DNA of 64,000 nucleotides. Origin: Cryobacterium glucosi. Its GTDB lineage: Bacteria; Actinomycetota; Actinomycetes; Actinomycetales; Microbacteriaceae. Position 1 is the first letter of the stretch; each line of letters opens with the position of its first letter. The translations under genes and the position numbers were made by a program. The stretch covers positions 57,574-121,573 of the forward strand of contig NZ_SOFS01000045.1 of NCBI RefSeq assembly GCF_004402235.1, written 5' to 3'. This document shows positions 55,018-64,000 of this stretch, piece by piece. The notes under the pieces are model-generated. The model saw only the letters and a list, made by a program, of their open reading frames with translations, made no database searches and had not been told where the DNA came from.

Positions 55018-56295
55018 TCAGCGGTCGGTGCGGCGGAGCCGGCCGTTCACGGTCATGGTGTGGTAGATCACGATCGCGGCGACCGTGCCGAGCGCGATGC
55101 CGTTGAAGCTCAGCGAACCGGCGGTGAAGGTGTAGTCGGCGATGCCGATGATGAGCGCGGTCGCGGCCGTGAACTGGTTGACCGGGCGGCTGAAGTCGAC
55201 CTTGTTGTCGAGCCAGATCTTGACGCCGATGATGCCGATCAGGCCGTAGAGGGCGGTCGTGACGCCGCCGAGCACCCCGGCGGGGATGGTGTTGATGACC
55301 GCGCCGATCTTGGGGGAGAGGCCGAGCAGCACGGCGACGAGGCCGGCGACCCAGTACGCGGCGGTCGAGTAGATCCGGGTCGCGGCCATCACGCCGATGT
55401 TCTCGCCGTAGGTCGTCGTGCCCGAGCCGCCGCTGAACCCGGCGAGCATCGTCGCGAGCCCGTCGGCCATCAGGGCGCGCCCGGTGAACCGGTTCACCTT
55501 CGCATCCGTCATCTGGGCGACGCCGCGGATGTGGCCGACGTTCTCGGCGACGAGCACGAGCACGACCGGCAGGAACGCGGGAAGCACCCCGAGCACGGCG
55601 GCGTTCTCGAAGGGGTTCGTCGGCAGCGTGAACGGCGGCAGCCCGATCCAGGCGGCGTCGTTGACCTTCGAGAAATCGACCTGGCCGGAGAGGACGGCGG
55701 CGAGGTAGCCGACCGCGACACCGATCACGATCGAGAGGCGACCGAGGATGCCGCGGAACAGCACGGTCGAGAGGATGACCGCGGCCAGGGTGATCACGGC
55801 GGTCAGGGGTGCGAGGGCGAAGTTGGCCTTCGCGACCGGGGCGAGGTTGAAGCCGATCAGGGCGACGATCGCGCCGGACACGACGGGCGGCATCAGCGCG
55901 TCGATCCAGCCGGTGCCGGTGACCTGCACGACGACGCCGATGATCGCGAGCAGCGCGCCGACGGCGAGGATGCCGAACAGGGCGCTGCCCATGCCCGCCG
56001 TCGTGACGGCCGCGGTGATCGGGGCGATGAAGGCGAACGAGCTGCCGAGGTAGCTCGGCAGCTTGTTCTTCGTGATGATCAGGAAGAGCAGCGTTCCGAC
56101 GCCGGAGAAGAAGAGGGTGGTGCTCGGCGGGAAGCCGGTGAGCAGCGGAACGAGGAAGGTCGCACCGAACATCGCGACGACGTGCTGGGCGCCGATCCCG
56201 ATCGTGAGCGGCCAGTTCAGGCGCTCACCCGGCCCGACCACGTCCCCGACCCCGACCGTTTTTCCGTCGCCGTGCAGGGTCCAGGGCAGTGCCAT
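55018..56295 (-). CDS. uraA: Uracil permease (UraA-type, NAT/NCS2 family)
   Basis: A 425-residue nucleobase:proton symporter with about 14 hydrophobic segments. It has QHVVAMFGATFLVP, LVAENVGHIRGVAQM and the NAT signature region FSGGSGTTTYGENIGV, all as in UraA. The substrate is probably uracil, though xanthine transport is not excluded. It is divergent from the carboxylesterase gene with a 58-base gap. Confidence 0.92.
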   Translation of the reverse strand: MALPWTLHGDGKTVGVGDVVGPGERLNWPLTIGIGAQHVVAMFGATFLVPLLTGFPPSTTLFFSGVGTLLFLIITKNKLPSYLGSSFAFIAPITAAVTTAGMGSALFGILAVGALLAIIGVVVQVTGTGWIDALMPPVVSGAIVALIGFNLAPVAKANFALAPLTAVITLAAVILSTVLFRGILGRLSIVIGVAVGYLAAVLSGQVDFSKVNDAAWIGLPPFTLPTNPFENAAVLGVLPAFLPVVLVLVAENVGHIRGVAQMTDAKVNRFTGRALMADGLATMLAGFSGGSGTTTYGENIGVMAATRIYSTAAYWVAGLVAVLLGLSPKIGAVINTIPAGVLGGVTTALYGLIGIIGVKIWLDNKVDFSRPVNQFTAATALIIGIADYTFTAGSLSFNGIALGTVAAIVIYHTMTVNGRLRRTDR

Positions 56296-56353
56296 TGTCG
56301 CTCGTTTCGTAGTGGGACGTATTCCGATCGTAGTGAAGAATTAGGATCGGACA

Positions 56354-57976
56354 GTGACCCGAACCGTTCAGCCTGCCCACGACGACTCGCTTGACGCGGC
56401 ACTGACGGTGCGGATCGGGACCGGCCTGGTGCGCGGGATCCGGGTGCGGGGCGTACGCGCCTGGCGGGGCATCCCCTATGCCGCTGCGCCCGTCGGACCG
56501 CTGCGGTTCCGGGCCCCGCAGCCGCCGGCGGCCTGGCCGGGCGTGCGCGACGCGACCGACTGGGGACCCGTCTCCCCGCAGAGCCACAAGGGACAGTTCA
56601 ACGGGGCGCGCCCGGACATCCCGCAGGACGAGGACTGCCTCAATCTCAACGTGATCGCCCCTGACGCGCCCGTCGACCCGGGCGCACTCCGCCCGGTGAT
56701 GGTGTTCATCCACGGCGGCGCGTACAGCGTCGGGTCCTCCCGCGAGGTGCCCACCCAGGGCGAAGGCCTCGTCCGGCGCGGCGGCATCCTCTACGTGAGC
56801 CTGAACTACCGGCTCGGCGCTCTCGGCTACCTCGACTTCAGCAGCTACTCGACGCCGGAACGCCCGTTCGAGAGCAATCTCGGGCTGCGGGACCAGGCCG
56901 CCGCCCTCGCCTGGGTGCGGGACAACATCCGCTTCTTCGGCGGCGACCCCGATGCCGTGACGCTCTTCGGCGAGTCGGCAGGGGGCAATGCCGTGACGAC
57001 CCTGATGACCGTCCCGAGCGCCCACGGGCTCTTCCAGCGCGCGATCGCGCAGAGCGCACCGCCGAACGCGGTGTATCCGCCGGCGCTCACGGCGGAGTGG
57101 GCGCGCGACTTCGTGAGCATCCTCGCGGCACGCGCGACAGCGGACGGCATCGCACGCGTACCGGAGCACGCCGGCCAGGACGCGCTGGCGGACGCCCGCC
57201 CGGACGCACTCGGCCAATCCCGTGCGCTGCTGCTCGACGCGTCTCCGGCCCGGCTCGCCGCCGCGACGATGGAGCTCACCGTTCGGGCGCCCGACCAGTA
57301 CCCCGGCACGATTCCGCTGTCGCCCGTCATCGACGGCGACTTCCTGCCCGAACGCCCGCTCGACGCGTTCCGGGACGGTCGCGCGGCCCGGATCCCGCTG
57401 ATCATCGGCACCAACGCCCGCGAGGGTTCCCTCTTCAGTGGACGGATCGATATCCTCGCTTCGACGCCCAAGCGCATCCGTGCGATCTTCGCCAACACCA
57501 AGAAGAAGGCGAGGAAGGCGCTGAAAGCCCAGTACCCCGGCATCCCGGCGCTGCGCCCCGCCCTCGACTTCGGCGGCGACTTCTCGTTCTGGTACCCGAG
57601 CCTCAAGGTCGGCGAGCGCCAATCCCGCTACGCCCCCGTGCACTTCTACCGTTTCGACTTCGCTCCGCGACTCGTGCGGACGATGGGACTCGACGCGACC
57701 CACGGCCTCGAACTGTTCCCGCTCTTCGACCGGCTGGACGGCTGGTTCGGCCGGGGCATGACGATCATCGGCGGCCGCCGTGAGTTCAAGGCGATCGGGG
57801 CGCGCATGCAGGGCTGGTGGCTCGGCTTCGCGACAACGGGCGAACCGGATGCCGCGTGGCCGCTCTACGACGAGACGCGCCGGCTGACCCTCATCATCGA
57901 CGCGGCCGACCGGGTCGAGTCCGATCCGCTGGCCGAGCGGCGGCTGGCGTGGGGAGCCTTCGTCCCGCACGTCTGA
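56354..57976 (+). CDS. Type B carboxylesterase
   Basis: A 540-residue alpha/beta-hydrolase of the carboxylesterase type B family. Visible are FRGIPYA-like WRGIPYAAAPVG, EDCLNLNV, the oxyanion motif FIHGGAYSVGS and the nucleophile elbow LFGESAGGNA near residue 212; GLELFPLF in the C-terminal part is the region of the catalytic His. No signal peptide is seen, so it is cytoplasmic. GTG start. The purine permease gene begins 11 bases after the stop. Confidence 0.92.
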   Translation: MTRTVQPAHDDSLDAALTVRIGTGLVRGIRVRGVRAWRGIPYAAAPVGPLRFRAPQPPAAWPGVRDATDWGPVSPQSHKGQFNGARPDIPQDEDCLNLNVIAPDAPVDPGALRPVMVFIHGGAYSVGSSREVPTQGEGLVRRGGILYVSLNYRLGALGYLDFSSYSTPERPFESNLGLRDQAAALAWVRDNIRFFGGDPDAVTLFGESAGGNAVTTLMTVPSAHGLFQRAIAQSAPPNAVYPPALTAEWARDFVSILAARATADGIARVPEHAGQDALADARPDALGQSRALLLDASPARLAAATMELTVRAPDQYPGTIPLSPVIDGDFLPERPLDAFRDGRAARIPLIIGTNAREGSLFSGRIDILASTPKRIRAIFANTKKKARKALKAQYPGIPALRPALDFGGDFSFWYPSLKVGERQSRYAPVHFYRFDFAPRLVRTMGLDATHGLELFPLFDRLDGWFGRGMTIIGGRREFKAIGARMQGWWLGFATTGEPDAAWPLYDETRRLTLIIDAADRVESDPLAERRLAWGAFVPHV

Positions 57977-57987
57977 GGTGGGAGGCG

Positions 57988-59544
57988 GTGGCGCATACCC
58001 GGGACCGCATCTCAACGCGCGTAAGCTGGAAGCTGAGAATCAGCCGCGACGGCAGCCTGGAGAACCCCATTCCTGTTACACAGACCGACACGCCCGCACC
58101 ACTCCGCACCAGTGTGAAGGGGCGTATCGACCGCTACTTCGAGATCACGACCCGCGGCTCGAGCTGGGGCCGTGAAGTCCGCGGCGGCCTCGTCACCTTC
58201 GTGACCATGGCGTACATCGTCATCCTCAACCCCCTCATCCTCGGCGGTTTCAGCGCAGACCAGGCCTCGGTCGACGTCGTCGGTGGCTGGCTCCCGAACG
58301 CCCAGGTCGCTGCGGTCACCGCGCTCACCGCCGGCGTCATGACGATCCTCTTCGGCGTGATCGCCCGGCTGCCGTTCGGCTTCGCCGCCGGCCTCGGCAT
58401 CAACTCCTACCTCGCCGTGAGCGTCGTCGGCCAGGTCACCTGGCCGGAGGCGATGGGCCTCGTGCTCATCAACGGACTCATCATCGTGCTCCTGGCCTCG
58501 ACCGGGCTCCGCGAAATGATCTTCAACGCCGTTCCGCACCAGCTCAAGATCGCCATCACCGTCGGCATCGGCCTGTTCATCGCGTTCATCGGCCTTGTCG
58601 ACTCCGGATTCGTCCGCTCGAGCGGGACCGCGAGCCCGCCCGTGCAGCTCGGCGACAACGGGTCGATCGTGACCCTGCCGACCACCGTGTTCGTGATCGG
58701 CCTGCTCCTGATCGGCGTGCTCGTCGCGCGCAAGGTCAAGGCCGCCATCCTGATCGGGATCGTCGCGACCACGGTCATCGCCGTGATCCTCGAGGCGATC
58801 TTCAAGGTCGGGCCATCTCTCGGCACCAACGCGTACGGCTGGAACCTCAACGCCCCCGTGCTCCCGACGACCGCGGTCTCCCTGCCCGACCTGAGCCTGC
58901 TCGGCCACGTCAGCTTCGGCGCCTTCGACCGCATCGGCGTACTCGCGGCGCTCATGCTCGTCTTCACCCTCGTGTTCACGAACTTCTTCGATGCAATGGG
59001 CACCATGACCGGCCTCGCGACCGAGGCAGGCCTCGCGGACAAGAAGGGCAACTTCCCCCGGCTGAAGTCGGCACTGATCGTCGAGGGTGTCGGCGCGGTG
59101 CTCGGCGGCGCGACGTCGGGCTCCTCCAACACCGTGTTCGTCGAATCGGGTGCCGGCATCGGCGAGGGAGCCCGCACCGGGTTCGCGAACATCATCACCG
59201 GGCTGTTGTTCCTCGCCGCGATGTTCTTCACCCCGCTCACGCAGATCGTGCCCCTCGAGGTCGCCGCCGCGGCGCTCGTGATCGTCGGCGCGATGATGGT
59301 CTCGCAGATCCGCTTCATCGACTTCAGCGAGTTCTCGATCGTCTTCCCGGTGTTCCTCACGATCATCGTGATGCCGCTGACCTACTCGATCGCCAACGGG
59401 ATCGGCGCCGGCTTCATCAGCTGGGTCGTCGTGCGCTCGTTCTCCGGCAAGGCGCGCGAGATCAGCCCGCTGCTCTGGATCGTCGCGGTCGGCTTCCTGG
59501 TCTTCTTCGTGCGTGGCCCGATCGAAACCCTGATCGGCGGCTGA
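57988..59544 (+). CDS. AzgA-family purine (hypoxanthine/guanine) permease
   Basis: About 518 residues with about 12 transmembrane segments. RYFEITTRGSSWGREVRGGLVTF starts the family core, followed by FGFAAGLGINSY, NFFDAMGTMTGLATEAGL and SGSSNTVFVESGAGIGEGARTG, the AzgA/PbuG-type NCS2 motifs. The GTG at 57988 gives about 45 extra residues before the core; no conventional start lies closer, so an unusual start (for example ATT or CTG near 58059-58071) is possible. Probably takes up purine bases. Confidence 0.88.
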   Translation: MAHTRDRISTRVSWKLRISRDGSLENPIPVTQTDTPAPLRTSVKGRIDRYFEITTRGSSWGREVRGGLVTFVTMAYIVILNPLILGGFSADQASVDVVGGWLPNAQVAAVTALTAGVMTILFGVIARLPFGFAAGLGINSYLAVSVVGQVTWPEAMGLVLINGLIIVLLASTGLREMIFNAVPHQLKIAITVGIGLFIAFIGLVDSGFVRSSGTASPPVQLGDNGSIVTLPTTVFVIGLLLIGVLVARKVKAAILIGIVATTVIAVILEAIFKVGPSLGTNAYGWNLNAPVLPTTAVSLPDLSLLGHVSFGAFDRIGVLAALMLVFTLVFTNFFDAMGTMTGLATEAGLADKKGNFPRLKSALIVEGVGAVLGGATSGSSNTVFVESGAGIGEGARTGFANIITGLLFLAAMFFTPLTQIVPLEVAAAALVIVGAMMVSQIRFIDFSEFSIVFPVFLTIIVMPLTYSIANGIGAGFISWVVVRSFSGKAREISPLLWIVAVGFLVFFVRGPIETLIGG

Positions 59545-59627
59545 CCCCCGACCGGTCCGGGGCTGATCCGGGGGATAGCCCCATGGTCGGCGGCAGGCCG
59601 GCTTCGTACTCTGGAAGAGAGCCGTGA

Positions 59628-60005
<378 letters not shown>

Positions 60006-60077
60006 GCGCAGCCCGCGCTCTGAAACGGATGCCGGTCGCGGGCTTCGGGGACGACGGGGTCGCGCTACTGTGTCAGC

Positions 60078-61007
60078 GTGTCCATCCGGGAGAGACGCCG
60101 CGGGGTGCACCGGCCGGCCGGCGTCATCGAAAGCGATGCGCGCGACGATCCGGCAGCGGCGCTCGACCGGTCGCTCCCTGACCGGGACTGGACCGGCCTG
60201 CCGCCGGGGGCCAGGGCCTTCCGGTTCGAGGCGCCGAGCGGTTCCCTCGCGGCGCTCGCCTGGGGCGAGCCGGGGCATCCGCGGGTGGTGCTCGTGCCGG
60301 GTGCGACCGGTTCGAAGGAGGACTTCGTGCTGCTCGCACCGATCCTCGCCGGAGCCGGCTACTTCGTGGAGAGCTACGACCTCGCGGGGCAGTACGGGTC
60401 GGCCGGCGCGGGGCCTGGAGCGGGGCAGGGATATGACTACCGACTGTTCACCGCCGACCTCGTGGCCGTCCTCGACGCCGGGGCGACGCCCGCACACGTG
60501 CTCGGGTACTCCTTCGCCGGGATCGTCGCGGAGATCGCGCTCGCCACGCATCCGGAGCTGTTCGCGAGCCTCGTGCTCCTCGGCGCCCCGCCCCTGGCCG
60601 GCCAGGCCTTCCGCGGCGTGCGCTGGATCGGGACGCTCAGCTGGCTGCTTCCCGCGCACACGATCGCGAGCCTGATGGTCTGGGGGCTCGTCACCAACCG
60701 CAACCATGCGCCACCCGGCCGGCTCCACCTCGTGCGGCTGCGTTTCGAGGACACGATCCGCCGGAGCGTCGACGAGATCATGGAGCTGATGAAGAACGCT
60801 CCCGACCTGCGGGCGGACCTCGCGCGGAGCCGGGTTCCGTTGCTTGTCGCCGTCGGCGAGCGGGACCTCTGGCCGCTCGAGCTGCACCGGGCGTTCGCCG
60901 GGCGGATCGGCGCCCAACTCCGCGTGTATCGCACCGGCCACAGCCCCTGCGAGACGACGCCGCACCAGCTCGCCCGCGACCTGCTCGCCCTCTACGCCCG
61001 CTCCTGA
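60078..61007 (+). CDS. Alpha/beta-fold hydrolase
   Basis: A 309-residue alpha/beta hydrolase with the oxyanion segment LVPGATGSKEDF near 77, the nucleophile elbow LGYSFAGIV near 138 (catalytic Ser), a GERDLWP acid region and the likely catalytic His in RTGHSPCETTP. The substrate is unknown. A charged N-terminal extension of about 45 residues precedes the core; GTG start. Confidence 0.87.
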   Translation: MSIRERRRGVHRPAGVIESDARDDPAAALDRSLPDRDWTGLPPGARAFRFEAPSGSLAALAWGEPGHPRVVLVPGATGSKEDFVLLAPILAGAGYFVESYDLAGQYGSAGAGPGAGQGYDYRLFTADLVAVLDAGATPAHVLGYSFAGIVAEIALATHPELFASLVLLGAPPLAGQAFRGVRWIGTLSWLLPAHTIASLMVWGLVTNRNHAPPGRLHLVRLRFEDTIRRSVDEIMELMKNAPDLRADLARSRVPLLVAVGERDLWPLELHRAFAGRIGAQLRVYRTGHSPCETTPHQLARDLLALYARS

Positions 61008-61027
61008 ATCCCACCGGGCTCCTCGGA

Positions 61028-61103
61028 TCGAGCGCGGGGCATCCGCCGGTGCGCGAGTGGCGCACCACAGGCGCAGCGGCGGAACTCCCGCGCCCGGCGC
61101 AGA
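61028..61103. repeat. 76-bp intergenic repeat, copy 2
   Basis: Matches 32492-32567 at 57 of 76 positions without gaps. It has a 7-bp inverted repeat (61048-61054 with 61060-61066). It lies between convergent genes and may act as their terminator. Confidence 0.72.
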
Positions 61104-61113
61104 TGCACAGCGC

Positions 61114-61857
61114 TCAGGCTCGGATGCGGCGCGCCCAGGCCCGGCGGGCCAGCCGCAGCCGCCAGGGCGACCCTTCCGGCCAGTGCAGGGCAAGGGTGCG
61201 GTACGCCCAGTCCAGTCGCCTGGCCACGCCGCGCCAGGTGTCGAAGGGCCGGGCGGAGATCCCGACCCTGAGCGTGGCGTCGAACCGCACGGACACCGAG
61301 GGCGGCAGGTGCAGGCTCAGGTCGAGGTCGTCGTGCACGTCGTTCCGCTCCCGGTGCACGAGAGTGCGCACCTCGGCCCAGACCGTGCGCCGCATCACGA
61401 AGTTCGATCCGAAGATCGGCGGCTGCGCGAGCCACAGCCCGATCAGCCGGAAGTACCCGCCGAGGTACACGAACCGCCCGAGCGCGGCCACGAGCCGCGG
61501 GCAGTCGTAGAAATCACCCGGCCCCGTGACGACGTCGACGAGGGGCTCGAGCGTGAGGATCCGCTCGACGCGCTCGATCCAGTCCGGCGGTGGCACGGAG
61601 TCGGCGTCGAGCCGCGCGATCAGGTCGCCGGACGCCGCGTCATAGCCGGCGGCGGCGGCCGGCCAGATCCCCTGCACCGGTTCGACCACGAGAACGGCGC
61701 CGGCCGCTCGGGCGACGCGCGCCGAGGCATCCGTTGAGGCGTTGTCGACGACGATGATCTCGTCGGCCGGCCGGGTCTGGTCCCCGAGTGCGGCGAGGAC
61801 CGCCTCGAGGAAGACCGCGTCGTTGTAGCAGGGGATCACGACCGAGACGCAGGTCAC
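61114..61857 (-). CDS. Family 2 glycosyltransferase
   Basis: A 247-residue GT-A fold glycosyltransferase. SVVIPCYND near the start, VVDNASTDAS and the DXD-like LDADSVPP (about 82-89) bind the nucleotide sugar. It has no transmembrane segment long enough to be certain of membrane anchoring. The acceptor is unknown. GTG start, 79 bases after the FAH gene on the same strand. Confidence 0.9.
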   Translation of the reverse strand: MTCVSVVIPCYNDAVFLEAVLAALGDQTRPADEIIVVDNASTDASARVARAAGAVLVVEPVQGIWPAAAAGYDAASGDLIARLDADSVPPPDWIERVERILTLEPLVDVVTGPGDFYDCPRLVAALGRFVYLGGYFRLIGLWLAQPPIFGSNFVMRRTVWAEVRTLVHRERNDVHDDLDLSLHLPPSVSVRFDATLRVGISARPFDTWRGVARRLDWAYRTLALHWPEGSPWRLRLARRAWARRIRA

Positions 61858-61936
61858 GGTGCCCCCTCTCGCCGCGCCGATTCGGGTCGGGTACGGACTC
61901 GCCGCACATGCTACTCCCGGCCCGCCCCAGGGGGCG

Positions 61937-62812
61937 TCAGAGGGTGCGGCAGTGCGTGGTCAGGAAGCCGATCTTGTCCACGGTGATCGTCACGGTCGAG
62001 CCGTCGTGCAGGAAGACCGGGGGAGTGCGGCTGTAGCCCGCGCCGCCGGGGCTGCCCGTGGAGATGAGCGTGCCGGGCAGCAGCGTCGAGGTCTGCGAGA
62101 GGTAGGACACGAGCTCTGCGACCGACCGCATCATGTCGCCGGTCGAGGCATCCTGCAGGATGCGCCCGTCGACGTGGGTGGTCAGCGTGAGGTCCTGCGG
62201 ATCGGCGATCTCGTCGCGGGTCACCACGACCGGGCCGGTCGGGGTGAAGCCGTCGAAGGACTTGCACCGCGACCACTGCGCCTCGGAGAACTGCAGGTTG
62301 CGGGCCGTGATGTCGTTGACGACCGTGTAGCCGAACACGTAGTCGAGGGCGTCACGCACCGACACGTTGCGGGCCGGGCGCCCGATGATGACGCCGAGCT
62401 CCGCCTCGTAGTCGACCTGGGTGGCGACCTCCGGGGCCCACGAGATCGTCGACTCGTGGCCGGTGAGGGAATTCGGCCAGAGTGAGAACACGATCGCGCC
62501 GGTCTCGGTCCGCAGCTTGAGCTCGTCGGAGTGGGCGGCGTAGTTGGCGCCGATCGCGATGATCTGCGGCGGCCGCAGCACCGCGGATGAGTAGCGCAGC
62601 TCCTCGAGCGGAGTGAGCGTCGCTCCGTGGGCGACCGCGTTCTCGCTGAGGGCGCGCACCCGGTCGTACTCGCCGCTGCCTCGTTCGATCAGGTCCTGCA
62701 GGTCGCGCGGGGCGTCCTCGAGGATCTCGTCGAGGAAAAGCGCGGATTCCGCGAACACCGCTGCCAGGCGGGGCGTGGACTGGCCATCAACTCTGAGGTG
62801 CGCAAACTTCAC
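61937..62812 (-). CDS. Fumarylacetoacetate hydrolase-family protein
   Basis: A 291-residue FAH-superfamily enzyme with IAIGANYAAHSDE, the metal-ligand region VDYEAELGVIIGRPARN, YTVVNDITARNLQ and the C-terminal GTLISTGSPGGAGYSR. Members act as hydrolases, decarboxylases or isomerases in aromatic and keto-acid breakdown; the substrate here cannot be assigned. GTG at 62812; 29 bases after the AlkA-like stop, so probably in its transcript. Confidence 0.9.
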   Translation of the reverse strand: MKFAHLRVDGQSTPRLAAVFAESALFLDEILEDAPRDLQDLIERGSGEYDRVRALSENAVAHGATLTPLEELRYSSAVLRPPQIIAIGANYAAHSDELKLRTETGAIVFSLWPNSLTGHESTISWAPEVATQVDYEAELGVIIGRPARNVSVRDALDYVFGYTVVNDITARNLQFSEAQWSRCKSFDGFTPTGPVVVTRDEIADPQDLTLTTHVDGRILQDASTGDMMRSVAELVSYLSQTSTLLPGTLISTGSPGGAGYSRTPPVFLHDGSTVTITVDKIGFLTTHCRTL

Positions 62813-62841
62813 CTGCCTAGAGTAGCCGTCAATCGGGAGAG

Positions 62842-64000
62842 CTACGCCGCAGCCGGCCCGGGGAGCGCGGCGGCCCGCCAGAGGTGCATTCCGGCGTAGC
62901 TGCGCCAGGGCGCCCAGCCGGCGCCGTGGGCCGCGAGGGCGCGCGGGTCGCCGGGGAGGCCGAGCCGGGCTGCGCCCTGGCGGAGGGCCAGGTCGCTCGT
63001 CAGGAGGATGTCCGGGCTCCCGAGCACGCGCATGGCCACATAGCCTGCGGTCCACGGTCCGATCCCGGGCAGCGCGGTCAACGTCGCGGTCAGGGACTCC
63101 CGGGAATCCGCCGTCGACAGGGTGAGCTCTCCGGTCGCGAGCGCTTCTGCGACGCCGAGGATCGCAGCGATCCTCCTCGCCGGTCCGCGCAGCACGCTGT
63201 GCCCGTCGGCCGCGATGCGTTCGGCCGTCGGGAACAGCCGGTCCAGGCGCGGCGCAGGCTCGTCGCCGGTTGCGGGCGCGGACGGCTGCGCGGGCGCCTG
63301 CCCCGGCAGAGTCGCCTGCCCCGGCACGGGAAGCGGCAGGGGCGCTCCGAGCTCCGCGCACAGCCGCGCAAGCGCGGTGCGGGCGGACGCGACGGAGACC
63401 TGCTGCCCGAACAACGCCCGGAACAGGGTCTCCTCCGGATCCATGCTGCCGGGCAGGCGGATGCCAGGGACCGCGCGCACGGCCCCGGCCAGGAGCGGGT
63501 CGACGGAGAGCGCGTGGTTGATCGCCTGCGCGTCGGCGTCGAGGTCGAGCAGCCGCCGCACCCGGCTCACGAGCGGGGCGAGGTCGTCGAGGCTGTCGAG
63601 CCGCGCCGCGCAGGCCAGCTGGGGCGCGTCCTCGGTTCCGGCGAGGCTCAGCTCGACCGTCGCGGCCCCGTGCGGCAGGCGCAGCGTGCGCGCATAGGTA
63701 CCTGGGCCGGCCACCTCGACCCCCGGGATGGCCCGGGCGCCGAGAAACGCCAGCACACCGGCACCGTCGAACGGAGCCCGCGCGGGCAGCAGCAGGCGGA
63801 TGCCGGTGCCCGGCCCTGCGGGGATGCCGGGGTCCGCGGCGGCGCGGCCGGCGGCATCCGCCCGGTCGGTCACGAGGAACGGGGACCGCCCGGATGCGGT
63901 CGGTCCGGTCGCGTGCCCGTGCCCGGGCGCGGACCCGGCCGCAGCAACCAGTGGACCGGGGGACCGCGGGGCCTGGCCGTGCGCGGTGGCGGTCGCCTCG
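62842..64000 (-). CDS. AlkA-type DNA-3-methyladenine glycosylase region, 5' end beyond the window
   Basis: The frame is open to the window edge without a stop, so the start is probably outside; a GTG at 63873 is an alternative. An AlkA N-terminal domain (LLLPARAPFDGAGVLAFLGARAIPGVE) precedes an HhH-GPD glycosylase domain (FGQQVSVASA, LPGIGPWTAGYVAMR, and TSDLALRQG with the catalytic Asp). The Ala/Gly/Pro-rich stretch upstream resembles the linker that joins an AraC/Ada regulatory half to AlkA in many actinobacteria. Repairs alkylated bases. Confidence 0.85.
   Translation of the reverse strand, partial: EATATAHGQAPRSPGPLVAAAGSAPGHGHATGPTASGRSPFLVTDRADAAGRAAADPGIPAGPGTGIRLLLPARAPFDGAGVLAFLGARAIPGVEVAGPGTYARTLRLPHGAATVELSLAGTEDAPQLACAARLDSLDDLAPLVSRVRRLLDLDADAQAINHALSVDPLLAGAVRAVPGIRLPGSMDPEETLFRALFGQQVSVASARTALARLCAELGAPLPLPVPGQATLPGQAPAQPSAPATGDEPAPRLDRLFPTAERIAADGHSVLRGPARRIAAILGVAEALATGELTLSTADSRESLTATLTALPGIGPWTAGYVAMRVLGSPDILLTSDLALRQGAARLGLPGDPRALAAHGAGWAPWRSYAGMHLWRAAALPGPAAA

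Overview
The window is high-GC DNA with the strong third-position GC, GTG/TTG starts and gene order of an actinobacterium in the family Microbacteriaceae. A Cryobacterium-like or other cold-habitat genus is the best guess. The grounds are the actinobacterial DapC-FdxA, DUF3117/DUF3107, AdnAB, mycoredoxin and TatB-Mrp gene sets and, above all, a rhodopsin of the type I recall from Cryobacterium, preceded by a small protein family typical of Microbacteriaceae. No insertion sequence, prophage, CRISPR array, rRNA or tRNA was seen. This is chromosomal backbone with a few lineage-specific modules, and no gene-free stretch exceeds 300 bases.

Layout. 1-3.7 kb: the 3' part of a double ATPase for peptide/nickel-type ABC uptake, translational GTPase typA and a small lipoprotein. 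3.7-10.5 kb (minus strand): a quinone-oxidoreductase-like enzyme, a hydrolase and an elemental/ferric iron uptake locus efeU-efeO-efeB with a second efeU copy; each efeU has an IdeR/DtxR-like box. 10.5-18.3 kb: a degenerate PIG-L/membrane fusion, then ferredoxin, dapC, citrate synthase, dapD and dapE (succinylase route to diaminopimelate and lysine), and a PIG-V-like mannosyltransferase. 18.3-27.2 kb: DUF3117, O-methyltransferase, tatB, IclR regulator, PPK2, then the two-gene rhodopsin module (21695-23113), then mrp, DUF1003, an MgtE-like CBS protein and a stress protein.

27.3-44.9 kb: aminopeptidase P, PHP phosphoesterase, DEAD-box helicase, ferritin-like protein, DUF3107, the motor-nucleases adnA and adnB, a catalytically degenerate aminoglycoside-phosphotransferase-like protein, nudC, uvrD2 and an orphan TOMM-cyclodehydratase-like protein. 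This order resembles the mycobacterial rhlE-adnAB-nudC-uvrD2 region. 44.9-56 kb: NAD-binding/DUF2867 protein, DUF2207 membrane protein, SNF2 helicase, 6-phosphofructokinase, mycoredoxin, MutT-type Nudix enzyme, PiT phosphate transporter and a uracil permease. 56-64 kb: type B carboxylesterase, AzgA-like purine permease, small membrane protein, hydrolase, glycosyltransferase, FAH-family enzyme and the C-terminal part of an AlkA-type DNA glycosylase open to the window edge.

The most notable find is the rhodopsin: it keeps the retinal lysine but has Glu/Ala/Glu in place of the bacteriorhodopsin Asp85/Thr89/Asp96 triad, and a helix-B arginine on the cytoplasmic side. Other structure includes long dyads in every convergent gene gap wide enough to hold one, short in-frame tandem repeats in many genes, and a paired-arm element that occurs twice in the efe locus, once inside the 5' end of efeB.
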